Source: Clostridia bacterium (GTDB lineage: Bacteria > Bacillota > Clostridia > Oscillospirales > CAG-272). Taken from it: a stretch of 37,540 bases of DNA. The DNA is taken from positions 1 through 37,540 of the forward strand of contig JAFTCY010000076.1 of the NCBI GenBank assembly GCA_017454465.1, written 5' to 3'. Numbering within the stretch: the stretch's first letter is position 1; each line of letters opens with the position of its first letter. The notes beneath the pieces were generated by a model. It was not told the origin of the DNA. It searched no databases and saw only the letters and a program-made list of their open reading frames with translations. The translations under genes were made by a program, and so were the position numbers. Positions 14,301-21,921 of the stretch are shown piece by piece.

Positions 14301-14520
14301 CCAGACAATGAGAAAAGAAGCGGATTTCGTCGTAACAGACCATATCAGGGTGTATGTTGACGGAAGCACAAAACTGGAAGTGATACTTGCGGGTGACAGT
14401 CAGGACTTTATGAATTCCGTGCTCTGTGATGAGCTGAACTTCGGAAAATCCGATGACGGGTATTCCAAGGAATGGGATATCAACGGTGAAAACGTCACCA
14501 TTTGCATCAAAAAGCTATAA
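11362..14520 (+). CDS. ileS: Isoleucyl-tRNA synthetase, type 2 (eukaryote-like)
   Basis: This 1052-residue class I synthetase charges tRNA-Ile. HIGH is at residues 55-58 (NGKPHIGHVL) and KMSKS at 601-605. The editing domain is present (WTTTPWTLPSNLA). The C-terminal part (VALDINLTEDLINEGFIRELTSKVQ, shown here by position about 955-980) matches the DUF5915-type extension of the type 2, eukaryote-like IleRS rather than the zinc-finger end of the common bacterial type. From the family, type 2 enzymes tolerate mupirocin. The start is unusual: AAGGAG (11330-11335) is 26 bases from the ATG, but a small GGGC/GCCC hairpin (11339-11349) could bring them closer. Confidence 0.96.
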   Translation: MYNKVQTNLNFVEREKETLKFWNENGIFKKQLEDSLGRPGFTFYDGPPTANGKPHIGHVLTRVIKDMIPRYQWMKGKDVPRKAGWDTHGLPVEIEVEKKLGLDGKEQIEKYGLEPFIKQCKESVWKYKGMWEDFSDTVGFWCDMEHPYVTYENSYIESEWWALKQIWDKGLLYKGFKIVPYCPRCGTPLSAQEVAQGYKTVKERSAIVRFRLKNEDAYFLAWTTTPWTLPSNLALCVNPEETYCKVSAADGYTYYMAKALLDIVLGKLAKDGEPAYRLIDEFPGKSMEYMEYVPLFKCAGTAAEKQKKKAHFVTCDGYVTMNDGTGIVHIAPAFGEDDARVGRTYDLPFVQFVDGAGNMTEETPYAGVFVKKADPLILDDLRKENKLFEAPKFEHEYPHCWRCDTPLIYYARESWYIKMTAVRDDLIKNNNTVNWIPESIGKGRFGDWLENVQDWAISRNRYWGTPLNIWECKCGHRHSVGSIAELKEMSCNCPDDIELHRPYIDDVTLKCPECGGEMRRVPEVIDCWFDSGSMPFAQHHYPFENRDLFEAQFPADFISEAVDQTRGWFYSLMAISTLLFNKAPYKNVLVLGHVQDENGQKMSKSKGNAVDPFEALETYGADAIRWYFYTGSAPWLPSRFSGKAVQEGQRKFLGTLWNTYAFYVLYADIDSFDPTKYSLPKCKLSVMDRYILSVLNSTVREVDEDLSNYRVPEAAKALYKLVDELSNWYVRRSRERYWGTEMTDDKVAAYMTLYTALVTISKIAAPMIPFMADDIYRNLVGSVDKSAPISVHLCSYPEADISMIDKELEADMEAVVDIVVLGRAARNGANIKNRQPLRAIHVGSKDRLKEYYEDIIRDELNVKNVIFEDDLSGLASYSFKPNLKTVGPKYGKLLGEIRNILQDPGFDGSAAMDELKGTGTLRLDAGGQEVALGEEDLLIEIKQKEGFWSVSDHGLTVALDINLTEDLINEGFIRELTSKVQTMRKEADFVVTDHIRVYVDGSTKLEVILAGDSQDFMNSVLCDELNFGKSDDGYSKEWDINGENVTICIKKL

Positions 14521-14588
14521 ACAGGCAATCCCGCCCCTTGCAGCATATGCACGTGAGCGGGATTGAGTCATATATGGAGAATCGTAAG

Positions 14589-16118
14589 ATGACATATGAG
14601 TACGATGTCGTGGTGGTCGGGGCCGGTAACGGCGGGCTGACTGCCGCATCAAGGCTGGCGCAGGAAGGTCTCAGGGTGGTATTGCTTGAAAGGCATAATC
14701 TGCCCGGAGGCTGCGCGGCAAGTTTTGTAAGGGGCAGATTCGAGTTTGAGGCTTCTCTTCATGAACTCTGCGGAGTCGGAACGCCTGAGAAGCCGGGCGC
14801 GGTACGCAGGCTTTTTACACAACTGGGCGCAGATGCCGGATTCATCAACGAGAAGAACCTGTTCAGAGCGATAACAGTCGGGGAGGACGGGTTTGATGTG
14901 ACCCTGAAATCGGGAGGAGAAGAATTCTACCGTTCTGTAACAGAGGCGTGTCCCGGTTCTGAAAAAGCAGTCAGAAAACTCAGAAAACTGATGGATGACA
15001 CGGAAAAAGCCCTCGAGTACAACGATGCCAGCAAAGGCAGCCCCAGCAAACTGGTGATGCTGCTGAAATACAGCAAGTTTCTTCTCTCCGCATCCCATTC
15101 CATAGACGACATTCTGAGATCCCTCGGATTTACCCTGAAAGAACGTCACATCCTTGAGACATACTGGAGCTATCTCGGCGTTCCCGCGGATGAACTGAAC
15201 GCGTTCCATTATCTTGAGATGCTGAGAGGGTACATCAACGGGGGAGCGGGAGTCCCGTACCACAAATCTTACGGACTTTCCCTTTCCCTGGCAGACGTGT
15301 TCCTGAAAAACGGGGGAGAGATCAGATATAACACTGAGGTGACGGGACTGATCTTTGAGAACGGAAGAGTCGCCGGTGTGACAGCGGGAGCGGACGAGTA
15401 CAGGGCAAAAGAAGTGGTCTCGAATGTGATCCCGCACAATGTGTTCGGGATGAAGGGAAGGGAGAATATACCGCCCCGGGAAAAGCGCCTCCTGAACGCC
15501 AGAAAACTTGGCATCTCATTCATATGCATCTATCTGGGACTGGACGCGACGGCTGAAGAGCTTGGCATAAAAGACTATTCACTGTTCGTGGCTCACATGG
15601 CCTCTTCAAGGAACCAGTATCTGGCTGAGCACGCAAAAGGAATGTATGTCGTGAACTGCCTGAACGTGGCGGTTCCGGACGCGACGCCGGAAGGAACGTG
15701 TTCGCTGTTCTTCACAGTGCCTATATTCACCGAAAAGCTGATCAGAGGGTTCGATTCCGGGAATTACCGTGAAATGAAGTCGGAGGTGGCTGAGCTTTAC
15801 ATAGAAGACTACGAAAGGGTCACAGGCATCAGGATCAAGGACCGGATAGAAGAGATCTCGGTTGCGACACCGGTGACTTTTGCCAGGTATTTCGGGTCGC
15901 CGAACGGCACGGCTTACGGGTATGAACTGTCAAAATGGGACAGTCTCATGGCGCGCAACCTGAGCCAGGAAAGCGAACTGAACATAGCAGGCCTGACTTT
16001 CTGCGGAGGCCACAGTGTCAGAGGAGACGGATACGGCGTGTCATACGAATCAGGCATGAGCGCTGCCGAAGCCGTCATAAAACGGATGAAGGGGTCACGT
16101 GATGGGCAGAAGGACTGA
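14589..16118 (+). CDS. CrtI/phytoene-desaturase-like FAD oxidoreductase
   Basis: The protein is about 509 residues. It has an N-terminal dinucleotide-binding motif (VVVVGAGNGGLTAASRLA, residues 7-24) followed by ERHNLPGGCAAS, and a C-terminal FAD segment (FCGGHSVRGDGYGVSYESG). This is the layout of phytoene desaturase, carotenoid isomerase and retinol saturase relatives. No carotenoid genes are nearby, so the substrate is open. In-frame ATGs lie upstream at 14502 and 14574. The ATG at 14589 is preceded by GGAG at 9 bases and begins just before the FAD fold, so I chose it. It overlaps the flavin/2Fe-2S reductase gene by 17 bases, which probably supplies or removes its electrons. Confidence 0.83.
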   Translation: MTYEYDVVVVGAGNGGLTAASRLAQEGLRVVLLERHNLPGGCAASFVRGRFEFEASLHELCGVGTPEKPGAVRRLFTQLGADAGFINEKNLFRAITVGEDGFDVTLKSGGEEFYRSVTEACPGSEKAVRKLRKLMDDTEKALEYNDASKGSPSKLVMLLKYSKFLLSASHSIDDILRSLGFTLKERHILETYWSYLGVPADELNAFHYLEMLRGYINGGAGVPYHKSYGLSLSLADVFLKNGGEIRYNTEVTGLIFENGRVAGVTAGADEYRAKEVVSNVIPHNVFGMKGRENIPPREKRLLNARKLGISFICIYLGLDATAEELGIKDYSLFVAHMASSRNQYLAEHAKGMYVVNCLNVAVPDATPEGTCSLFFTVPIFTEKLIRGFDSGNYREMKSEVAELYIEDYERVTGIRIKDRIEEISVATPVTFARYFGSPNGTAYGYELSKWDSLMARNLSQESELNIAGLTFCGGHSVRGDGYGVSYESGMSAAEAVIKRMKGSRDGQKD

Positions 16119-17364
16119 CAGAAATAAGGAACCCGGAGGAAAACTCAGTGTGGCTGAATTCCTCAGACTGGTACCGGAAAGACTTAAGAAGATAGCGGGT
16201 TCGTCGGACAGCGACGTGGAACAGGCAGCGGATTACCCGGTCAACAGGCTGGCAGCAGAGATACATCCCGGGACACAGAATCTCAGGATCGCAAAGGTAT
16301 GCACGCTGTCCGCGGATACAAAGCTGTATACCCTGATCCCGGACCCGGAGTCCGGGACGGCATCCCTTGCTCCTTTTGCCCCGGGCCAGTACATCTCGGT
16401 ACGCGTGGAAAAGGACGGCAGGATCTTGTCACGCCCGTATTCTCTTGCCTCGTCTCCGGAAGAGGCTGCAGGGAACGGCAAAGGGGACGGAGTATATGAA
16501 ATAGCCGTGAGAAGGATCCCGGGCGGTGAAGTCTCGGGTCATATACATGAAAACTGGGAAATCGGGACCAGGGTCACTGTTTCCGAACCCATGGGAGAGT
16601 TTACATACGAGAGGCTGAGAGACGCAGGGTGCGTCGTAGGTATCGCCGGAGGCGTGGGGATCACTCCGTTCCGCTCCCATATAAGATCCATCCTGCGGGG
16701 CGGGGAAAGTTTCAGGCTCATTCTGCTTTACGGAGTACGGAAAGAGGAAGATATCATTTTCGGAAGCGAGCTCGAGGAAGCCGCAAAAAGCGGTATGATC
16801 AGGGTGGTATATGTTTACAGCGACGAAAAGAAGACCGGCTGTGAGTCGGGCTTCATTACCCCGGGTCTGATCCGCAGATATGCTCCGGATTCAGAGTATT
16901 CTGTCTTTGCCTGCGGCCCTTCATCGATGTACAGGTTCCTTGAGGCGGAGCTGCCTGCTCTCGGACTGAGAAGAAAATACGTAAGGTACGACGCGAAAGG
17001 CCAGATCATGGAACCGCGCGGCGAGCCGGACTATACCCCCGCCGACGGCAGCGAATACAGTATAACGGTACGGAGGAACGGTGACGGAAAAACAGTGAAG
17101 TGCCATCCGGACGAGACGGTGATGTCTGCCATCGAAAGAGGCGGGATCGCTGTGCCGTCAGGATGCAGAAGCGGCGAATGCGGGTACTGTCACAGCCGTC
17201 TCGTTTCAGGCAGATGTTATATTCCCGCATCAAGAGACGGGAGACGCCAGGCGGATAAGATTTACGGATATATCCATCCGTGTGTTTCATATCCCAGGTC
17301 GGATCTTGTGATAGAGGTCCCTCCGGTACCTGCGGGGCCATCAGTGAGGGGAGATACGGAATGA
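16102..17364 (+). CDS. Flavin/NAD(P)H oxidoreductase fused to a C-terminal 2Fe-2S ferredoxin
   Basis: The 420-residue protein has a ferredoxin-reductase-type module. The FAD motif RPYSL starts at residue 111, the NAD(P)H-binding GIAGGVGITPF starts at 180, and a FACGPSSMYR segment follows near the end of that domain. A plant-type [2Fe-2S] domain comes next with Cys355, Cys360, Cys363 (CRSGECGYC) and Cys394. This is the arrangement of one-component reductases that pass electrons to an oxidoreductase. A GTG occurs 3 bases upstream; I prefer the ATG because its spacing to AGGGG is better. It is co-translated with the CrtI-like flavoprotein (17 base overlap) and the nucleoside hydrolase (ATGA overlap). 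The substrate and direction of electron flow are unknown. Confidence 0.87.
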   Translation: MGRRTDRNKEPGGKLSVAEFLRLVPERLKKIAGSSDSDVEQAADYPVNRLAAEIHPGTQNLRIAKVCTLSADTKLYTLIPDPESGTASLAPFAPGQYISVRVEKDGRILSRPYSLASSPEEAAGNGKGDGVYEIAVRRIPGGEVSGHIHENWEIGTRVTVSEPMGEFTYERLRDAGCVVGIAGGVGITPFRSHIRSILRGGESFRLILLYGVRKEEDIIFGSELEEAAKSGMIRVVYVYSDEKKTGCESGFITPGLIRRYAPDSEYSVFACGPSSMYRFLEAELPALGLRRKYVRYDAKGQIMEPRGEPDYTPADGSEYSITVRRNGDGKTVKCHPDETVMSAIERGGIAVPSGCRSGECGYCHSRLVSGRCYIPASRDGRRQADKIYGYIHPCVSYPRSDLVIEVPPVPAGPSVRGDTE

Positions 17365-18284
17365 CAGACGACCGGTGTAGAAAGATCATCGAACGTATCA
17401 GCAGTTCGGAGCCGGTGAAGATGTTTCTTGATACCGACGCGGCCAATGAGATCGATGACCAGTTTGCGATAGCCTATGCGATGCTTGCCGACGGAATAGA
17501 CCTGATCGGGGTCGGAGCGGCACCCTTTGCGAAAGAAGGGATCGGGCTCCCCGAAAGCATGGAGCAGTCTTACAGGGAAATAAAAACAGTGAGAGATCTC
17601 ACGGCAAAAGCAAGCTCTGTTCCCATATACAGAGGATCCGAGAGCTACATGTCTGATACTGTTACGCCGGTGGAAAGCGATGCGGCAAGGGCCATTGCCG
17701 AGGAGTGCGGAAAAACTGACGATATGGTTTTCGTTCCGTGCATCGGCTGCTTCACGGACGCTGCGTCGGCTCTTTTGATGGCGCCGGACATAAAAAGGAA
17801 CATGGTAGTCCTCCTGATCGGCGGTATGGATATAGACACGTTCGATAACGGAAACGACTATAACCTTTCCCAGGACAGAAACGCTGCCAGAGTGATATTC
17901 GAATGCGGTGTGCCCGTCATTCTTCTGCCGGCTTACGGGGGGACCGAAGTCCTGAAGCTCACTGTGATGGAATGCGCATATGCCCTGGAGGGCAAGGGCA
18001 TTCCGGTCGGAGACTATCTTACGGACCTTATGAGAAAGGCACATGGTGTGGGTGACGGCGAGATCAGGTCCGCCACCCATACTGTCTGGGATATATCAGC
18101 TGTTGCCGTCCTCCGCGGAAAAAGAGAGTTCTGCGTGCCTGCCGTGCGTGATTCCGTTACAGTTGACCGGCTCGGAATTTACAGGCCGTGGACAGGAAAA
18201 ATGCTGTATATTACCGAATATGACAGGGACGCCGTGTTCTCGGATATGTTCAGATTTATTCTGGACAGGGCAGACAGACGATAG
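17361..18284 (+). CDS. Nucleoside hydrolase family protein
   Basis: The 307-residue protein carries the N-terminal calcium-binding aspartate cluster of the inosine/uridine-preferring nucleoside hydrolases, FLDTDAANEIDDQFA at residues 23-37. A central NMVVLLIGG strand is followed by NDYNLSQDRNAARVIF, the usual place of the N/D pair that binds ribose. The family cleaves N-ribosidic bonds in nucleosides. ATG overlaps the previous stop (ATGA) and is preceded by GGGGAG at 7 bases, so the longer reading frame starting at 17280 is not used. Its presence behind two redox genes is odd; it may act on a nucleoside-like cofactor or simply share the promoter. Confidence 0.88.
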   Translation: MTDDRCRKIIERISSSEPVKMFLDTDAANEIDDQFAIAYAMLADGIDLIGVGAAPFAKEGIGLPESMEQSYREIKTVRDLTAKASSVPIYRGSESYMSDTVTPVESDAARAIAEECGKTDDMVFVPCIGCFTDAASALLMAPDIKRNMVVLLIGGMDIDTFDNGNDYNLSQDRNAARVIFECGVPVILLPAYGGTEVLKLTVMECAYALEGKGIPVGDYLTDLMRKAHGVGDGEIRSATHTVWDISAVAVLRGKREFCVPAVRDSVTVDRLGIYRPWTGKMLYITEYDRDAVFSDMFRFILDRADRR

Positions 18285-18534
18285 TTTGCAGAGTGAACGG
18301 AGGGCTTGAGCAAACACGCGACACGTGAAACCAATTTGTATTTTCATTCAAATATTGTGGGGTAAAGCCTTACATGTTGTTGAATATGCCGATAAAAAAG
18401 TATTGAATCGGAGAACCGGCTTTGGTATAATTATCACAATTAGAAGGCTCTCCATATATTCCGGGGAGCAGATCACAGATACAGTTTGGATATTTCGTAT
18501 CTCCGGGCAGTATCCGGAGCATGAGGTAGGATTT
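18285..18534. other. Intergenic region between nucleoside hydrolase and HPr
   Basis: The region holds the HPr promoter at 18403-18431. A GTTTGC/GCAAAC inverted repeat with a 20 base loop starts at 18283 but has no T run. I see no gene. Confidence 0.6.
18403..18431 (+). promoter_or_regulatory. Promoter of the HPr gene
   Basis: TTGAAT (18403-18408) and TATAAT (18426-18431) are separated by 17 bases. The HPr ATG lies about 100 bases downstream. Confidence 0.65.
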
Positions 18535-18798
18535 ATGATTACTCGCGATGTTACAGTAACAAATAATGTGGGACTTCACGCAAGACCTGCGACTTTCTTT
18601 GTATCCAAAGCAAACTCATACAAGAGTTCCATATGGGTCGAGAAAGAAGACAGGAGGGTGAATGCCAAGAGTTTGCTCGGCGTTCTGTCTCTCGGGGTCG
18701 TGAAAGGCATGACGATAACGCTGATAGCTGACGGAAATGATTCCGAAGAAGCAGTGGAAGGCCTTGCGACTTTGGTGGAGAGCGGACTCACAGAATAA
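18535..18798 (+). CDS. ptsH: HPr-family phosphocarrier protein
   Basis: This is an 87-residue HPr. Phosphorylation by PTS enzyme I occurs at His15 (GLHARPAT), and the regulatory Ser46 (NAKSLLGVLSLG) is present. It can therefore serve both sugar transport and, if HPr kinase and CcpA exist, carbon catabolite control. The length is standard. An open frame extends upstream, but the ATG at 18535 follows GAGGTAGGA and starts the HPr fold. It stands apart from any ptsI gene, with uvrC downstream across a 76 base gap containing a hairpin. Some Clostridia have a Crh-like second HPr; Crh proteins usually lack His15, so this one looks like a true HPr. Confidence 0.92.
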   Translation: MITRDVTVTNNVGLHARPATFFVSKANSYKSSIWVEKEDRRVNAKSLLGVLSLGVVKGMTITLIADGNDSEEAVEGLATLVESGLTE

Positions 18799-18823
18799 TC
18801 CAAAGCAGAATAAACATGTTTCC

Positions 18824-18853
18824 GGGCGATGGGGTAGATCAAAACCATCGCTC
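18824..18853 (+). terminator. Weak terminator or attenuator between HPr and uvrC
   Basis: GGGCGATGG (18824-18832) pairs with CCATCGCTC (18845-18853), allowing one wobble pair, around a 12 base loop. The T content after it is poor (GCTTTGTTC), so only partial termination is likely. Confidence 0.35.
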
Positions 18854-18874
18854 GCTTTGTTCTCAGAGGTGAAA

Positions 18875-20770
18875 ATGCAGGACGCGAAGACACTGGAATA
18901 CCTGAGAGAAAAGGCGGCCGCTCTCCCGCTGTCTCCGGGTGTGTATATAATGGAAAACGAGAGCGGAAAAGTAATATATGTAGGGAAGTCAAGAGCGCTC
19001 AAGAACAGGGTGAGCCAGTACTTTCACGGATCACATGACGTGAAAACGTCCAGGATGGCGGCAGCTGTTAAGGATTTCCGGTTTATCGCATGTGATACAG
19101 AGATGGAAGCTCTTGCGCTGGAAAACAGCCTGATCAAACAGTACTCTCCGAAATATAACGTCAAGCTCAAGGATGCCAAATCTTACCCGTACATAAAGAT
19201 CGATACAGAAAGCCAGTGGCCAAGGATAACAATGGACAGAAAAAGGGACGATCCGAAAGCGCTGTATTTCGGGCCGTATTCCTCAACAGCGGTGGTTTAT
19301 GATATAATATCTCAGCTGGAACGGACCCTCAGGATACCGTCATGCAAGAGAAAGTTTCCGGAGGATATCGGGAAGGGGAGACCATGCCTGTACTATCAGA
19401 TGGGAAGATGCATGGGTGTGTGCAGGGGGAATGTCGCTCCAGAGGAATACAGGGAGACCGTCAGAAATGCCTCAGCCATTCTCAAAGGCGGCACAAGGGA
19501 AGTCATAGCTTCCATGAAAGAGCAGATGGATGAGGCGTCCATGAATATGGAGTTCGAAAAGGCGGCAAGGCTCCGGGACTCCATAGCCAGCCTGCGGAGG
19601 CTTAACGAGACTCAGAAGGCCGTAGGAGATCCGGAGACCGAATGTGATGTGATAGGTATCAGCACAAAGCGGTTTGAAAGCGACAGTGTGGTTTTCAGGG
19701 ACGCGGCATCAGTCTTTTATATAAGGAGTGGATACATAGCAGACAGCGAGCAGTTTCTGTTCGGTGCCGACGAGATCGTGCCGGAGGAGGATTCCAGCTC
19801 CGACGAGTCGCCGATGGTGGAATTTGTTTCATCACTTTATCAGTCAAGGGAATACATACCCGGTGAGATACTCTTGTCATTCAGTCTGGAGCGGGCCGAT
19901 ACCGAGCTTCTGGAATCATTTCTTTCAGAAAGAGCCGGCAGGAGGGTCACCGTGAGAACGCCCAGGAGGGGACTTGCCAGGGAATTGTGTGACATGGCAG
20001 TGGCCGATGCAGCAAAGCACTCGGAAAATGTATCCAGACGGGAAGACAGGTCGGAGAAGACTCTGGTCCGTCTGGCGCAGCTTCTGAGACTTGAGGTTCT
20101 GCCGCAGCGGATCGAAGCATATGACGTGTCGAATCTGGGAGACGAGCACATAACCTGCGGAATGGTGGTTGCCATAGGCGGTAAGATGAAAAAGAGCGAA
20201 TACCGCAGTTTCAAGATCAAAGGCACCTCATCCCAGGACGATTACGCTTCCATGGCGGAGGCGCTGGTGCGCAGGCTGAAACATATAGGTGCCGAAGACG
20301 ATTCCATGTCGGATATGCCGGACCTGATACTGCTGGACGGCGGTGCAGAGCATGTCAGCGCAATGATGAAGGTCCCCGAGATCGGGAACAGCGGGATACC
20401 CATGTTCGGAATGGTGAAAGATGAGCACCATAAAACACGAACGCTTGTGAGCGAAGAAGGCGAGATAGATCTTTCACGCTCCCAGGAAGTATTCAGGCTG
20501 ATATATGAGATCCAGGAAGAGGTCCATAGATTCTCCGTCAGACATATGACCGACGCAAAAAGAAAGACCCTGAAAAGATCTTCCCTTGAAAAGATAGACG
20601 GGATAGGCCCGAAAAAGGCAAAAGCCCTGCTGGATCATTTCAGGACCATATCCGCTTTAAAAGAAGCCGGGCTGCAGGAATTGCAGTCGGTACCCGGAAT
20701 ATCTCCCAGGGATGCTGAAAATATACGGGAATACTATAAGAGGGAACAGGAACGGAAGGAAGGAAAATGA
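18875..20770 (+). CDS. uvrC: Excinuclease ABC subunit C
   Basis: UvrC makes both incisions in nucleotide excision repair. The 631-residue protein has the GIY-YIG nuclease at the N-terminus (PGVYIMENESGKVIYVGKSR, residues 21-40), followed by a cysteine-containing linker. The UVR motif (about 200-235, MNMEFEKAARLRDSI) and the RNase H-like 3' nuclease domain (IEAYDVSNLGDEH) come next. C-terminal helix-hairpin-helix segments end the protein (IDGIGPKKAKALLDHF and VPGISPRDAENI). The ATG at 18875 has AGAGGTGA before it; earlier in-frame starts would run into the HPr gene. The stop overlaps the rsmD start (ATGA). UvrA and UvrB are not in the window. Confidence 0.96.
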   Translation: MQDAKTLEYLREKAAALPLSPGVYIMENESGKVIYVGKSRALKNRVSQYFHGSHDVKTSRMAAAVKDFRFIACDTEMEALALENSLIKQYSPKYNVKLKDAKSYPYIKIDTESQWPRITMDRKRDDPKALYFGPYSSTAVVYDIISQLERTLRIPSCKRKFPEDIGKGRPCLYYQMGRCMGVCRGNVAPEEYRETVRNASAILKGGTREVIASMKEQMDEASMNMEFEKAARLRDSIASLRRLNETQKAVGDPETECDVIGISTKRFESDSVVFRDAASVFYIRSGYIADSEQFLFGADEIVPEEDSSSDESPMVEFVSSLYQSREYIPGEILLSFSLERADTELLESFLSERAGRRVTVRTPRRGLARELCDMAVADAAKHSENVSRREDRSEKTLVRLAQLLRLEVLPQRIEAYDVSNLGDEHITCGMVVAIGGKMKKSEYRSFKIKGTSSQDDYASMAEALVRRLKHIGAEDDSMSDMPDLILLDGGAEHVSAMMKVPEIGNSGIPMFGMVKDEHHKTRTLVSEEGEIDLSRSQEVFRLIYEIQEEVHRFSVRHMTDAKRKTLKRSSLEKIDGIGPKKAKALLDHFRTISALKEAGLQELQSVPGISPRDAENIREYYKREQERKEGK

Positions 20771-21393
20771 GAGTTATCACGGGAAGTGCAAGAGGCACTA
20801 AACTTCAGGCTCCCGCGGGAGAAAACACGAGGCCTACCACTGACAGGGTAAAAGAAGCGATCTTCTCAATGATCCAGTTTGACATAGAGGGAAGGACGGT
20901 GCTCGACCTTTTTGCCGGAAGCGGACAGATGGCGATCGAGGCCCTTTCCAGGGGCGCCAGCAAGGCAACTTTGATCGATTCGTCCCGGGACGTAGTTAAT
21001 ATCATTATAGAAAACGCGAAAAAGACACGGACTTTTGACAGATGTAGAATATCGTGTTCCGATTACGGTTCGTTTCTTAAAGGCGCAGCGGGAAGAGAAA
21101 AATATGATCTCGTCTTTCTCGACCCTCCGTATGCGTCCGGCTACATTTCAAAAGCTCTCAGGGGATTGTCGGAGGGCGGAATGCTGGCCGCCGGGTCACA
21201 TATAATCTGTGAGACCGAGAATACGATCCCGCCCAAGGCAAAAACGATGAGAAAAGATGAGAGCGTGGCAAAATCATATATTCTGAACGACATATTCGGC
21301 GGAAACGAGCAGCTGATGTCAAAATTCGAGATACTCAGATCCAGTCTGTACAGCCATACCAGAATTACCATTCTTTCCCCGGTAACGGAATAG
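20767..21393 (+). CDS. rsmD: 16S rRNA (guanine966-N2)-methyltransferase RsmD
   Basis: The 208-residue protein begins MRVITGSARGTKL and contains TRPTTDRVKEAIFS, the standard RsmD N-terminus. The SAM-binding motif is VLDLFAGSGQMAIEALSRGA (45-64) and the catalytic DPPY lies at 119-122. It methylates the N2 of G966 in 16S rRNA. It is about 20 residues longer than typical because of an extra segment near residues 160-185 (KAKTMRKDESVAKSY and following). Pairing with coaD directly downstream (9 base gap) is a very common arrangement in Bacillota and supports both calls. It overlaps uvrC by 4 bases. Confidence 0.93.
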   Translation: MRVITGSARGTKLQAPAGENTRPTTDRVKEAIFSMIQFDIEGRTVLDLFAGSGQMAIEALSRGASKATLIDSSRDVVNIIIENAKKTRTFDRCRISCSDYGSFLKGAAGREKYDLVFLDPPYASGYISKALRGLSEGGMLAAGSHIICETENTIPPKAKTMRKDESVAKSYILNDIFGGNEQLMSKFEILRSSLYSHTRITILSPVTE

Positions 21394-21402
21394 GAGGATG
21401 TC

Positions 21403-21903
21403 ATGGAAAAACAGAAGACAGCGATGATAACCGGCAGTTTCGATCCAGTTACTTCAGGTCACATGGATCTTTTGAGACGGGCATCGGTAATGTTTGATAC
21501 GGTATATGCCGTGATAGTTTTCAACACGGAAAAGAGCACCGGGGCCTTTACGCCGGGACAGCGCCTTGAACTGCTGGACGCAGCGATAAGAAACGAGGGG
21601 CTCGGGAACGTCAAGGCGGTGCTCCATATAGGACTGACATCAGATGCCGCAAAGGCTCTCGGGGCCGGGGTGCTGGTACGGGGAGCCCGTTCCGCAACGG
21701 ATTTTGATTATGAATACTCCCTTTCCCAGATAATGAAAAGATTCGACCCGGAGCTTGAGACGGTCATTCTTCCCGCCAGCCCCGAACTGTCAATGATCAG
21801 TTCCACTTATGTCAGGGATCTCCTGAAATACGGCTGTGAGCTCGGTAACGCGGTTCCTGAAGGCTGCGGGGACATGATGAAGAAACTTTACAAAAAAGAA
21901 TAA
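21403..21903 (+). CDS. coaD: Phosphopantetheine adenylyltransferase
   Basis: CoaD transfers AMP from ATP to 4'-phosphopantetheine in coenzyme A synthesis. The 166-residue protein has the nucleotidyltransferase motif GSFDPVTSGHMDLLRRA (11-27). The central RGARSATDFDYE and the C-terminal ISSTYVRDLL are both diagnostic of this family. The first glycine-histidine motif reads TSGH, as in most CoaD proteins. AGGAGG precedes the ATG at 5 bases. It lies between rsmD and a flavoprotein gene in the uvrC operon. Confidence 0.96.
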   Translation: MEKQKTAMITGSFDPVTSGHMDLLRRASVMFDTVYAVIVFNTEKSTGAFTPGQRLELLDAAIRNEGLGNVKAVLHIGLTSDAAKALGAGVLVRGARSATDFDYEYSLSQIMKRFDPELETVILPASPELSMISSTYVRDLLKYGCELGNAVPEGCGDMMKKLYKKE

Positions 21904-21921
21904 GGTATACTGGAGGAAGAC

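Noticed and set aside
17262..18080. 272 codon - strand frame opposite the nucleoside hydrolase
   Set aside because: Antisense to a protein with clear family motifs and low complexity of plausible domains.
18283..18319. GTTTGC/GCAAAC inverted repeat after the nucleoside hydrolase as a terminator
   Set aside because: Six base pairs with a 20 base loop and no T run; too weak to call.
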